Positions 1-12,516 of a DNA stretch of 64,000 bases are shown in pieces. The DNA is from Mucor racemosus (taxonomy: Eukaryota; Mucoromycota; Mucoromycetes; Mucorales; Mucoraceae). The notes under the pieces were generated by a model. That model saw nothing but the letters and a program-made list of their open reading frames with translations, ran no database searches and had not been told where the DNA came from. The position numbers and the translations under genes are program-made. Within the stretch, counting starts at the first letter, position 1. Each line of letters begins with the position of its first letter. Location: NCBI GenBank assembly GCA_027405735.1, contig JAPEHQ010000001.1, forward strand, positions 1,674,001-1,738,000, read 5' to 3'.

Positions 1-2962
1 AACAGATAGAGATATGTCTCATGGAGTGATCTATGAATGTTTGAGAGAGCTCAGATCTATAAACACAAAAAAAAATCCAAATTGTGATGTTTCGTCGACC
101 TGTACGAGAGTTTTTATGGCAATACCAGGTGGCTCAACTGTAATTTATATATTTGCTTGTCAAATGTATCGAACCAAGGTGAAATTGGTTGATTGATATA
201 ATGGATAATAAATGCAGCAATGCCATTTATTGAATGGAAGAATGTAAATGTATAAAGCAAAGTTTACTTTTGAATGAAAGTACTAATTATTCTAATTAAC
301 ATCAATATAATAGGTTCAAAAAGCATAGTTAAGTGCAATAATTGCTACTAAATCGCATAATTTGATATGCAGAAAACTCTTGAAACATTTATTCTTTTTT
401 TTTGGCAATGCTACAAATCATCGTTCATATGAGTGAATATTAATGAATCAGAGAAAATACAACTGGCAAAAAACTGATACACTATGCACATCGAGGTCAG
501 GATTGATAAAGGATGCATTTATTGTATACTAAAAATCACAACATTTTGATGGATAGAAATGACAGAACCAAGATGTGTGTTTGCCTCAGGATTTTTAAAA
601 GGTTTTAAAAGCATACTTCATCAAATTCATTTTGATTTTGGTTACTCATCATATGCTATTAGTATCATCTTGTTCTTTTTTATTTAATTGTTGTATTATT
701 AAGAATCAAGCTTTTCATAGCTTATAACAATGGCAATGGGATGTTTCTGATTTTAGATTGACATTTACCATAAGGCGGACTAATGATACGTTTGATACTA
801 CTGTAGATGGAACCAGTCAATTTAATCTATGGAATTTGAGTGAAAATACGGAGGAACCATTTGTAAGTATTTAATAAGTTGGCTCTGGTAAAGCATTAAA
901 TAAATTGGCTTGTGACAAAGCGTCAAGAGTCCAAAAAGGCGGCAATAGGTTCCAGTGATGGACATGTTTATGTTTATGTTTATGTTTATGATATTGGAGA
1001 GGTAAGGCTAAAATTTAATGTAAATCACCTCTAGTGCAATAATTATAAAGTAAGACTATCTTGTCATCAAATGAATTACCACACAATATTAACGTGTATA
1101 AAGATTTACAGTAATAAGCTTGAATCAAGTGGGTACAGCACCGTCCAAATTCTTGAAATATTATAAAATCTCTTATTTTTAAGTCTTACAAGGCTTATAA
1201 GCGGAATATTAATTTCAAAAATTATTCTTGTCCAGATCATCAATTTTGACATTTTTTAATTTTTTTTTTCTAGTTTTGCAAATCTAGAGTTAATTATATT
1301 ACCAATTATAAAAACAAAAAATATACACATATGCAAAATTTAGAGCTCTATTTGGTCAATAAAAAATAACAAACAATTTTATTGCAAAATATAACATGAA
1401 AATCCTTTAATCAAAAAACCGTTTTTGGGCCAAAAATGCTTAGTTTCATTACTTAACATTTAATATTAAGCTTTTATAAAATGCGTATTAGTTATGGCTA
1501 CAATTTTCTCTCATAATGTAGTATATTTAAACGTTGATTTTGGTATCAAAATTTGATTTTTCTGTTTTTTGATCAAAATCATGAGTGTTGGTAAGGATAA
1601 AATGAGCGCCGAAAATGTCCGCAAAAAAAACTGAATTTTTAGACTGTACGTGGTTAAGTATAAGAAAAGTTGAAAAATCCCCTTTTTATTTAAAACTGAG
1701 ATGTACCATAGTAGACTTAGCTGTTTAATCTTGCTATGCTCCGTTACGGCGTCGCTCTACGGGCTCGCTTTTTCAATTTTTTAATGAATGTATGATATAA
1801 CAGACGGTTTTTCTGGTAGAAAAATGCATGTTTCTATAATAAAAGATATTGCCTATTTTGTTTAGTTTATGGTTCATGCGTCGTAATGCTGCTTTTATAT
1901 TGGCTAAAATGAGCAATTTAGCAGGGTTTTCACTTGCGCTAAATAATGTAAAGCTTTGAAAATCCTTTTCTACATGTGTTGCTTCTCTCTTTTTGTTTTC
2001 ATATTCCAAGGATATATTTACCATTTGATAAGGCTTGCTTATCAGACTATCAAGCTGATATTGTTTTCTTGTATCTGAATACGCATTCTAACATAAGGGA
2101 CTAATGTTTTTAATATAGGTAGCAGTCTATATTGAGACTAGTATTTTCATTTAACCACATTTTAAGATCAAATATCATTATTTACTGCTGTATTGTTGGA
2201 CGTACTTCTTGATTACCAGATCAAATCGAAGGCAATGATATTCATACCTACTCAATAAAAAGCTAGAACTGGCTACAAACCCACGAAATCCCCAGAAAAG
2301 TGATAAAATTTTAAATGATATAGAAATAAAAAAAAAGAATAATCTAATGTCTTGTTTAATAACCATAGTTTTGGCTGTAGCTATACTTGAAAACAAATCT
2401 TTTTACAGCTGACAATTGTAAGCGAAAATAGTAAGTTTAACTAAGGTTAATTTGCTCAAATTTTATACGTGATAAAGTAACATCTGCTACAAAAACGTAA
2501 TTATAAAAAGCGATAGGAAATACATTTATAACTCTTCTAAATTTATTAAAGGTATAAAGTAAAGCAACGATTCATCTACTCGATGGATCGTTGTGGTATT
2601 TATATTAAATGTCTAATTCAAATTACTAATGCAGTAATTTGACCTTCTTGGTTTTAAAGCTGATGGGAAAAGGGATCAGCAATTACTAATTCAGGTTATA
2701 CAATTATCTATAATTGTTGTTTGTGATTTTAAATTATAGTTAAGTTTCTATATTTCATAATCTTGGTTCTCACACTAGATTCATGTTATTCATTACTAAT
2801 TCAATTTGATGTGTGAAAGACTGCCAGTAATTTACATCAACATCTATAAACCTAGATTTGGCTTGCAGATAAATTTAAGCAGTAAGTGTTATTTAATTTT
2901 ATGCTCAAGCAAAAACCATTGTTGCTGTAAACATTATAGCTATAAACATATTTACAAATGAT
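1..2962. other. Gene-free AT-rich region with repeat relics
   Basis: No convincing coding region is seen; all open frames are short, AT-biased and lack recognisable motifs. Positions 966-989 hold a short tandem array of the hexamer TTTATG (four units). From about 1118 to 2040 lies one copy of repeat R2, listed separately. The rest is unique-looking AT-rich DNA. Confidence 0.7.
1118..2040 (+). repeat. Dispersed repeat R2, copy 1
   Basis: This stretch reappears, reverse-complemented and diverged, at about 27650-28915. Shared landmarks are a GC-richer patch near 1740-1770 (gttacggcgtcgctctacgg), the segment around 1905-1960, and the segment around 1560-1640. No open frame is conserved between copies. 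A weaker relative lies near 15780-16080. The nature of the repeat is unknown. Confidence 0.75.
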
Positions 2963-3187
2963 TTTTATATCAAAAGATACTAATATAAAAATACTTTGCT
3001 AAAAGATACATTTTATTAATTCATTGATGCTTCGTATTTATATGTTTTCTAGTTAGTTATATGATTATTAATATTATTAATGAATTGCCGGGTATTGAGG
3101 TACTTGATATGATTTGGGGGCAAATCATATACAATGAAATTTGTGGAATTGGGAATCTGTGATTGTATCATTTGAATAAGATGTAGG

Positions 3188-3500
3188 TGATTTATGGAGA
3201 CTTTGTAAATTAAAATCAACGTAAAAAGTACCGTTTATTAGAATGAATTAAATATGGGTTTATATAGTTATTGGAATTGTGTGATAAGATCTAATGGACA
3301 GGGATCCATTAGATGTGACAATAGATATTATTATTAATGTGTATGGATATAACATGTTATGTTTCAGTGGTAATAATATTGCTATAAGTTATGATTCATT
3401 ATTAGTTCCTGGGTGACAGAAACCAGTTACTGGATAGATGATATCTGCTAGATTTGTCGGAGCTCTTCTATATATCAAATGTTGTAATTCCGATAGATCA
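3188..3500. mobile_element. Nested solo LTR inside LTR A
   Basis: A 313-bp insertion starting TGATTTATGG and ending TAGATCA, with 5-bp target duplications GTAGG at 3183-3187 and 3501-3505. The sister LTR at 27735-28126 carries the uninterrupted site with a single GTAGG, which proves the insertion and its limits. No coding capacity. Confidence 0.85.
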
Positions 3501-3579
3501 GTAGGATTGCTTATGTTTCATTGCTACGAATTGTTCCTGAATGTTCCTGATAGTCGCTGTTAATGCTAGTGGTTATGTA

Positions 3580-3608
3580 TGACATTTAGTATTAGTTACT
3601 AAATGTCA
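3580..3608. repeat. Perfect 12-bp hairpin within LTR A
   Basis: TGACATTTAGTA, a five-base loop, then TACTAAATGTCA. The sister LTR has identical arms at 28034-28062 but a different loop (TGAGT rather than TTAGT). Possible roles are an RNA hairpin in the LTR transcript or a protein binding site; this is inference. Confidence 0.75.
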
Positions 3609-3689
3609 CACCATGTTGGATTTCAATAGTTGTTCCTGGATTTCTACATCTGGGTAAACTTCTGATATATCAATGATAATAATCATAAA

Positions 3690-4720
3690 TATATTGGCTC
3701 TTGCATGTGTTGCTCTACATCAACAACGTATTGAATTGTATTGCCTATAATCTATATTAATAAAAGCTAATGTAATTTAAAACCCATTCCAGCAAGAAAA
3801 TCCAATGGAATTTTGAGAGCGGCACGATGCTCATGTACATAACAATTTGTGCCCATACGATCAGCTCATTATGCTCATGGTCAGATTTTATTATCATGCA
3901 CAAATAGGAGATGTGGAACAGGTAGAGATATTCACGGAAAAAAAATATAAAAAAACAATAGGAATTCGACTAGATAACGTTAGGCTTTTATTATCAAGTA
4001 GAACTTAATTGACTCTTCTTTGAAAGGAAGATGTCCTTCTATTTATACACAATTTCTAATCTATATTATAAATCAATGAGAACAAATAGGAACATGTCAT
4101 TTCCATAATCTACCCGATATCTTTAGGTCCTGATTTTATCATGAATGAAATCAGGCCATATTGAATAATGGTGTATTTATGATTCAGGTCAATAATTATA
4201 ATTTGCTAGGATCCACATCTCGGTTATAAGATTACTTGCTGTATCAATCAGACATGTCAAATCAAAGTGATTCCTGATTTATCCCAGCGGTAATTCAAGT
4301 TAGACACCAGATGAAATGGAGATCTAAATGGATGTAATCCACAGGAGAGATAATGATGATATGCATATGAGTAATTCTACTACTATTATGCACACATAAG
4401 ATTAATGTCATGCACACGGACAGAATCCATAATTCTGCACATACAGGCTTTTCATTATGATTGTGTGCAGTTTCTTTTGTTGTGCCCATGTACATTTTTT
4501 TATCCTTTTAGTCATTATTCAGTGGGCGCAACAACTCATCAGGCCATAGTAGTGTGCAGCCCACCTGGGCACAGCAGAATTATCTTGTGCTGCACAGGTC
4601 AGCCGTAGTGCTTTTATATATAAATCCTTTAAATTTGTGATTTTATGGACTTTTTTTGAATCCGGTTGTATTATCTTATACTTTTCAAGTTAAATCCGTT
4701 ATTAGGCTAATAATGTTGTT
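3690..4720 (+). repeat. Dispersed repeat R3, copy 1 (interrupted by a solo LTR)
   Basis: About 600 bp of repeat recur reverse-complemented at 25905-26830 and partly in direct orientation at about 5400-5700. A characteristic sector near 4550-4610 holds gcccacctgggcacag and gtgctgcacaggtcag. This copy carries solo LTR 3912-4343 but lacks the LTR that splits the 26-kb copy. The short open frames here are not conserved between copies. Confidence 0.75.
3912..4343. mobile_element. Solo LTR, 432 bp, TSD GGAGA
   Basis: The element begins TGTGGA and ends TCCACA, a perfect 6-bp terminal inverted repeat with canonical TG..CA ends. The 5-bp target duplication GGAGA is intact at 3907-3911 and 4344-4348. 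The homologous repeat copies near 26250-26270 and 5415-5450 have the unoccupied site, confirming both ends. It has no open reading frame of note. Confidence 0.9.
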
Positions 4721-5400
4721 GTAGGTTGTATTTATGGCTTTACTTAAAATAAGCCTTTGAATAACTAATAGAAATACAGCCGAGCCTTAATTTTTGTATG
4801 CAATTTCGATACCTGCATCTTATAGTTACTGGAATATTTAAACAACAGCGTCCGGGCTGTCCGGTAATTTTTTCTAGAGATTTAAAGCTTGGAAATATTG
4901 TTAGATGGCTGCTTCCGGAAATTGTTCGGCTTTTTTGGATGTTTAGGATATTGACTGCAGTGGAGTTACATACTAAAAAACGCTTGAAAATAATAAAACA
5001 ACCTAAATCCCAAGTGTCACTCATAAAATATGATGCCACTTGAAATGTGAACAACAATAATAAACAAAACAACCATTTCCCAAAAGGTTGATATTGCCAC
5101 ACTTGACATCAATCCCTTATGGTCAATACTCTACATGATTTACCCCTTAAAACATTAAATCAATAACAATGTACCCAAAACTGGAGGAAGATTGCTAAAT
5201 ATACATCCATTCAATAATATGATGATATCCAAGTTCACTAAATCACTATAAATACTACCCTCTAATACTTTTTCAATTATTTTAAATCTTCAGAAATCTT
5301 TTGTGATAAAAACTTTAGCTGATTATAATTGTATTTCTACTGCTTTTATTTTTTTAAGTTTTTACTTTAGTAAAAAACTTCGTTATTTACTGCAGTCAGT
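4721..5400 (+). repeat. Dispersed repeats R4 and R5
   Basis: Bases 4721-4945 recur reverse-complemented at 25155-25378 (R4). Bases about 4950-5400 recur reverse-complemented at about 26940-27620, where extra sequence sits in the middle (R5). Both show scattered substitutions, as expected of old transposon pieces. No function is assigned. Confidence 0.7.
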
Positions 5401-5705
5401 TTTTATTATTATTATTATGCACAAATAGAGATATTGATATGCTTATGGGCAATTTTACTATTATGCACACATGGGACTAATGTCATGCACATGGACAGAA
5501 TCTATAATTCTGCACATACAGGCTTTTCGTTGTGCTTGTGTGCAGTTCCTTTTTTTGTGTCCATGTGCATCTTGTTATCTTTTTAAACATATTTAGTGGG
5601 CACAACTGCTCAAGCTATTATAGTGTGCAGCCCACCTGGGCGCTGGGTACAACGAAATTATCGTGTGCAACACAGGTCGGCCGTAGTGTATTCATAGAAA
5701 TCGTC
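5400..5705 (+). repeat. Dispersed repeat R3, copy 2 (partial)
   Basis: A second, shorter direct copy of the R3 sequence seen at 4344-4620. It shares the stretches atgcacacatgggactaatg and gtgcagcccacctgggcg. It has the empty site for the LTR that interrupts copy 1. Confidence 0.75.
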
Positions 5706-5939
5706 ATATTTAACTTGTTTTCAATAAAAATGCGCAGTAAACTCTGGATACACTTTGACAATAATTTTCTCAACACACAGTACAAACTGTGGAAGTTTCC
5801 CTTTGAAATTAGCGTGGCAAAGATGTGTGCCTACTATCATGTAAAGTTGAAAGTTATTAGGGTCAAAATTTGCGGAAATAAGGTTTTTTCTGCTGTAGAT
5901 TTTTTATGGTTATCCGTAAAAATAAGTAGGTATCAGATC

Positions 5940-7330
5940 GTTTTTAAATGTTTTCAAATGTTTTTGCACAATATTGAGTTGAACCACGTAAAATCTTCAA
6001 AGAAGATGTACTTCCACTCTATAGGTTATTGATATTTCTCGGAAAATAGAAATATTAATATCAGAATATAAGTGTATTGGTCACATATTGACCAAAATTG
6101 ACCAAAAAAATTGACCAAGATTTACCTAAAATTGATTATAAAAGATTGATTACCTAAATTGAAGTATTAATTTTTTATATTTAAAAGATAGATTCAACTC
6201 TGAGCTACTTTGCATTTTTTGTTTCAGCAAAAAATATTGATTTTTCGTTGAGATAATCAAAATAATAGTTCATATTACAGCTTGACCGTATGCTAACTGA
6301 ATTCCAAAATTGATTTTACAAATCGACCAGAAAATGATCAAAAAAAAAACAAAATTGCTTAATGGCTCATGAACTGCAAAGTAAGTTGACCTAGCGTATT
6401 AAATGGTTTTTGTACAGTTTTAAATTCTGCATCCATCTAAACAAAATGCAAACAAATATTTTACATTAAATTTTGCGTAAAATGCAGTTGAAATTTTTGA
6501 GGTTTTTTGAGGATAAGCATCAATTTTTATAAGCATATTTCAAATATAACTAATGGAAATGATCCACAACAAAATTATCTGTCGATTGAGCTATTTCGGA
6601 ACCTTTTAGCTACATTTTTTGTAGAGAAAACATGAATTTTGTTAATTTTTTTTCAAATTCAGAATTTGGGGTGAGGGTATACAAGGGGGAAAATTGAAGC
6701 TAGAGACGAAGGTATCTTTTTGTACACATTTTTGAGGATATCTCCACGAAAAATTAATATTTTGAAAAAAAACTAAATTGGATCTGAGAGAGCTCAATGA
6801 GATTGATGACAAGAATGTAAAAAAAAAAAATGCTGTTCAATATAAGGGATACTTTGAAATCTATCACAAAAATGCCAAAAAAATGAAAAAAAATAAAAGT
6901 ACTCCAAATTTTTTTATACTGGAATATGTTATAGAGTGCTTTAAAACAAGTAAGTTTTATTATTAAAAAGTGTTAGTATAGCTTAATTTTTTGTAGAGAT
7001 ATGAAGCCTGGAAGTTTTCCATTTTTAACAGTGAAATACGCGTAAAAATCTGAAACATTAGCACTGAAAAAATTAATATCAACTGCAAAAAATAGGATAT
7101 TTTTGGATACTCATTTTTGGATTAAAGTTGATCATCTCAGGCACATTGGCATATAATTTTTTCTTGGTGTTATTTAGTGAAAAAAAAAGTAGAGTAGGAA
7201 TGAAAAGGGAGACCCAGTTTGTAAAGAAAAACCAGTGAATTCTACGTGTTTTTATGTCTTTTGTGCAATGCAAAATGAATTCAGGGAGAAACAGCATAAT
7301 GCGACTAATTCATATATATTTTGCAGTGTC
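5940..7330 (+). repeat. Dispersed repeat R1, copy 1
   Basis: One of at least four copies of a repeat of roughly 1.1-1.4 kb. Others are at about 22610-23910 (reverse), 46130-47200 (direct) and 59745-60290 (direct, partial). The best conserved part is 6980-7200. The copy carries the motif aatattgatttttcgttgag near 6236 and its near reverse complement at 6737-6763. Open frames within it are short and not conserved, so the family (decayed element or non-autonomous DNA) is unresolved. Confidence 0.75.
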
Positions 7331-7608
7331 TAATGTATACTCTGATTTTTTTTTGATAGGGTTAATCGTAATTTTCCAAAAATATCCACAGCAGCTTTTC
7401 TACAAACATATAAGGTAATAAATAAAAAGTATTACTCAAGGAAATCCGTGTTTCCACTATTTCATTCTCATAATAACTCGGCGAGGGCTGAAATTCTAAT
7501 ATTATGGGAATGGACGAATGGACCCTAGATGCACCTTCTATGATACTGCAATACAATCCAAACATTTGAATTTATACTCAAGGAGAAGGGGCTTATATAC
7601 TGAATTTA

Positions 7609-8301
7609 GTAGGTGTAAATAGGTAAATAGCCGATAACGAACTTGTTGTTTGTCGTATTTTTTCAGGTTTGATAAGTAATACTCAAAAAAAGAATACAAT
7701 TAAAAAAGGATGAGTAATGAATCAGCTCTTCAGCTGTATAATAAAAACAAGATATTGTTTATTTAGATATAAAAGTATGGCTTTTATATTGATTTGACAT
7801 CGAGATCCTGAGATGTAATTTAAGACACTATTGAACCATTACATCTGTTTGATAGTAATCTATGGATGGATTTAGATCAATCATAGTTTAACCGTTCTTG
7901 CAGAGCTTGTGAGTGAGTTGTCTTGTTTCAATGCTGCGCTAATTGTGCTTGGATGTTGATTTGATAGCTACTTGATTAGTTAACCGCTGGGATGAAATAA
8001 TATTGTGTCATAATTGAGGTCCAAGCGTTCTTGTTAATTGCTGCTGGATATACTTAGTACGCTAGGAGTTTTTTTATTTATACTATCCGATATTATCAAG
8101 ACTTTGTGGTTCAATGCATGTCGTAGTCAATAGATTGTAAGATGTATTGATACCGCAGAAGGTGCTAACGTATGATACTAGGTGGCATACAATATTGTTC
8201 AAACTTACCAAATGCGCAATGATTCAGATATCAGCTTTCATGGATTATTGTACATTTGGTAAGTTTAAACAATAAGCTGGTTACCTGCTATTTACACCTA
8301 C
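7609..8301. mobile_element. Fold-back miniature element split by an LTR
   Basis: Terminal inverted repeats GTAGGTGTAAATAG (7609-7622) and CTATTTACACCTAC (ending 8301) continue inward as imperfect arms including CAAACTTACCAAATG and CATTTGGTAAGTTT. TA flanks both ends (7607-7608, 8302-8303). Removing solo LTR 7651-8194 and one copy of its target duplication leaves 144 bp. A TA target and long inverted arms suggest a Tc1/mariner-type miniature element; the class is inferred. Confidence 0.7.
7651..8194 (+). mobile_element. Solo LTR D, 544 bp (family alpha)
   Basis: The element starts TGTCGTATT and ends GGCATACAATA, where the ancestral end judged from sister copies is ACA. Target duplications TTGTT lie at 7646-7650 and 8195-8199. 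Family members are 28921-29452 (reverse), 25374-25899 and the composite 24175-25112. Shared internal marks are ataaaaacaagatattg near 7740 and gatgtattgataccgcag near 8140. No coding region. Confidence 0.85.
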
Positions 8302-10906
8302 TAAGGTCAGTAAGCTCACCAGTTCTTGCCAAATATGGATCGAAATGAGCTCTCATTGCAATGGTAGGTACGTGTAGTGTTGGTCCACAGAATTACAAAA
8401 GATTTAGTCTTCTCGAATTGCTATGAAAATAAAGAAACGAAAATGCGTACTTTTTTAAGCTATTTTGCATGGATTGTTTCAGACATACTTTGAAATTTTT
8501 TATGGAAACAAATAATGGATCGAAATTGAATTTTGAAACTGTACTTCATGCGCTATAAACGTATAAATAATATATCTTGATTTCATTAGCTAACAACTGT
8601 TTTTGAAGGAGTAAAGTACAGGTTTCAAAGAAAAAGTTCTCTTCTTCTGCTTAAAAAAATAAAGCAACTAGAAAAATGCTTCGTAATCAATGAATATTAT
8701 TAATCCAAATAGGCTGAAAGTGTTCAAAATATGTCCTACGGCTGTAATAGTATCTAAAATCATTTTTTTAGCATCCCATTGCTTTACTGTTTAAATCGTA
8801 AAATTAGATCGCCACTTTTTCTACTTTTTTAAGCTGTATGTCATTGTGTCATATGAGGATTAAATTTTATTTTTAGCACTTAATTACGTGATAAAAGCAA
8901 ACTCGAGCAACCAAAAACATTTTGTGATATAATGTACTATTACTCTATCGAAAATGCAGCAAGATAGTGCAAATGTAAGCTAAATATACTGCAAAGATGT
9001 TGACTTTATGAGATAAGGAAATTGAACAACAGCTCAATGTTGTTTACATGATTGATGAAGCATGACCCATCATTCATTTGTTTCCATTAATTTTGGATAT
9101 GCGATAGTATATCATTGCTCCATAAAAAAGCAGCAAAAAAGTTTAAACGCAAACTAAAACTTTTATAAACATTTTTTGTGCTAAGGAATAAAAATCCATA
9201 TGATGTACTTTTGTTTATTTGTCTGATTGACCAAAAATATTGGTTATTTAGAATTATTCATACTTTGGCCACCAAAAAGCTGAATAACAATAGTATTATA
9301 TAGGAGACACTCACTTTCTTAGCTTTAGTTTATTCTACTACTTTAAAAAACAATATGCCTATATATATATCATGTCTTCCAATATATCTCTTGTTCAAGT
9401 TTGTGTGCTAAAGAATTAGACTTTTAATTTAGGTACAATTTGAGACATAGTACTTGCAGTTGGCATTGATGCAAGTTTAAATTTTTGTTTATCTATAAAG
9501 TGTACACAGAAGTATGTATATGACACGCTTTTATAAGATTGTAAGTGTCAAAGGGGATTTTTGATAACTCAAAAATTACTCATAAATATTAAAAAGAACA
9601 AGGCTTCTTCCGGTTTTAATTTTGGTTTTGAATATTTATTTATGCAATTTCAGACTTTTCAAGATGTTTGAAAATAAATTAAACTAAATGAATTATACAA
9701 GCCTTGACGCAATTTATTATTCCATCTCAAGTTATATGAATAGAATGATGCGATTCTCCTGATAACATTCTTTCAAGATCTACCGATTATTACACACGCA
9801 TACACATCATATGAAAATTTGAATCCATATATATGTATATATATAAATTAATCACAGTTTTTCACGACAACAAGATATTCTAAAAGTAGCATAATCTGGT
9901 GGTCAACTACTCTTTATATGCATATCAACCCGATTGTCTGAGATTCCATATATGATTTGCCGTTCCTGAAATTATTAAATTGAAGTTTATTAATGCAAAA
10001 TGGCAACAGCAAAGCAATACTAACAGCAACAGGTGATATGTATGAAATCCCACGGTTGATATCTACATGGAGATTGCTTATGAAACAGTTACTGTATCTT
10101 TTGTTTATTTTTATTAATCTTCTATCAAAAAATGGCTTAGGATCCACATTTACTACATTGAGATAAAATAGTGGCAAAGTGATAAATATAAACGTGTTTG
10201 TTTGTGATGCTATCTTCTTTTTATAAATGTGGCATTTTGAATGAAAGGCTTTTCATTGTTCGATATTTACATATGGAAGAGTTGTTGTTGAGATCCGAGC
10301 AAGAGATAAAAGGTGATTTCTCTTTGACAGTAGCATGTCTTTGTTTTTATTTGTTGTGTATTTGTATATGTGAGTGTGGGGGGAGGGGGAGGAAAAAGGC
10401 TCAAGGTGCATATATTTGAATTATTGAGATAAAGAACAAAAAAGAAGACAGGTCAAACATGATAGTCAAGAATTAAAGAATTAGGCAACTTTAATCTGGC
10501 GATATTCAAAAGTTCTGTTTTAACCTTCTTTGTTGAACACAACACATATGCGCAGGTGTGTGTATGAAGGAAAGAAATCTGATTTGCAATAAAATTCAGG
10601 AACTTTGGCAGCACTATTAGGCAACAATCATCTATTAGGCGCCTCTTTTAATTTTTCTTTGATTTAAAGTTTTTTTTTTTTGTAAATATAAGGTTATAAT
10701 CTGAGGCTTTTGTTTGTCAAATTTTTTTGCTTTTTTAAGGTCTATTCAAACTATTTTAACGTGGGCTGATTATTTATAAATACTTCAGCCATATATTCAT
10801 TCCTTTTTTGTCAAGAAAAAAAAGTTGAAATCTAGAATGAGGCGTCCATGCTGTGGGTGGTTTTCTTTATAGTAGGGCACTATGGGATATATTTATATAC
10901 ATGTAT

Positions 10907-10941
<35 letters not shown>

Positions 10942-11724
10942 GCATTAAATGTAAGAGAATCCTACTAGATGTACTGGTTAAAAGATCTTCGCGTTCCTTT
11001 TTTAATTAAAGCTTATCAAAATATCTTGTAAAAACCATGTTTTAATTTAAAATTAAGGATCTACTTTGTCAATGTAGTATACGAATTATAAGGGGGTGTT
11101 AATATCCCTGAGTGAATCCTTTTTTTTTTTTTTCATTATCTTACCCCATCAACAACCAAATCCACGTTGCAGCTGTTACTGTTTCACAGCAGACCAGCAT
11201 CCAAGCTTTTGTTTTGTGTAATCTGCTGTATTACAAATAAAAACAATAGGTTAAGTTTAACAGTTTTTAGTAGTATTATAACAGTTTTTTATTGCTATTC
11301 CATCTAGTCAGATCAGAAATTACATCAGATGTGTTGACATCATAAGAATATATATAATATATCTATTTGATTATGAGCATACACATTTTACAACGATATT
11401 CATTGCATGTTTAAACAAAAATTGAGTATACTGTGCCACGTAGGATAGGACAATGGAAATGTGATTTCGTACGAGACTCATTCAGATTCAATCATTCATG
11501 TAGAGTTTGAAGTTGAAATAAAAAAGATCTGTCATACAAGATGGAAAAAAAGAAAAAAAACAAGCCAAAATATTGCAACCCCAAAGAATGAAGGATGACA
11601 TTGATTGATATGTTTATGATCCACTACTATTTCTTTTAGATTTATTATTTCATTTATGACCGAGTAAATGCAGCGAGTAAACGCTTGATATGTGTATTAC
11701 ATTTTAGTTATTATTAGTAGGAAA

Positions 11725-11768
<44 letters not shown>

Positions 11769-12516
11769 TTAAATCTGGAATTACACAAAATACAAATATA
11801 CCAAATATAGGATCTCGATAAAAATATGAAAACATGAGAAAGAATTTACTTAATAATGAAAACAAGGACATTTGCCCCGAAACTTGATATTTTCAGTTGT
11901 TGTAGTTGTCTATTTGACAACATTTGAATATGATTTAAATACGAAAGGAGAGTTAAAAGGTCATGACACCATTTCTATAATGAGGTTGCCGGTAAAAGTA
12001 GAGTCCTAGAAAGGAAAACGGAGGTGGCTTACAAGGGGAAATTGCCATGTATGAAAGTATTCATGCTATCAGACAATAGTATATTACTTTTTAGATTTTA
12101 TTGGATATTGGATATTGGATATTTAATATAAGAAAAAAAAAAGTCAATATTTTCAATGTATACTCATCTTGATCATCTCTTTTACAAATTACTCATATCT
12201 GTGTCTTTTTTTTTAAAAAAAAATGCTCATATGCTTCATTATGATACTGTTTTGATTTATTTTTAGCATTTTTTTATACAACCAAGACTTCCAAATTTTA
12301 AAAGACAAAATTGCGCATATTCGGGTCATATGAATTCAAGTAAAAAAAGATTTTTTTTTCGTACAACAACATATTCATCGGAAACGGGTAGAGAGCGAAT
12401 AGGATGAATCAGTTACACCAAGATTTTTTTCAATATAAAAAGACTATCATTTTTTCATTTTCTCTAAAAAAAAAAAAGAGTTGTTTCTATAAAATAATAT
12501 CAAAATAATAATAATA
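8302..12516. other. Long gene-free region upstream of the zinc-finger gene
   Basis: No supported gene. Bases about 8395-8810 form repeat R6, which recurs in the same orientation at about 29490-29880. A run of 29 A occurs at 10909-10937 and a run of 40 T at 11728-11767. The 3.7 kb before the zinc-finger start is pyrimidine-rich in places and may include its promoter and leader, but no specific site is recognised. Confidence 0.6.

Larger units (their letters stand above)
2963..3672 (+). mobile_element. Solo LTR A (contains a nested LTR)
   Basis: The element starts TTTTATATCA (ancestral TGTTATATCA judged from its sister at 27735) and ends TGATATATCA, giving near-perfect terminal inverted repeats. 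It is flanked by the 5-bp direct repeat ATGAT (2958-2962 and 3673-3677). Its 710 bp equal the 392 bp of the sister copy plus a 318-bp insertion (nested LTR plus its target duplication). It holds no coding region or internal retroelement domain, so it is read as a solo LTR left by LTR-LTR recombination. Confidence 0.85.

Noticed and set aside
4740..5102. 120-codon minus-strand frame
   Set aside because: It coincides with repeats R4/R5 and is interrupted in the second copies at 25155 and 26940.
5532..6032. 166-codon frame
   Set aside because: It spans the junction of repeats R3 and R1, is not preserved in other copies and shows no motif.
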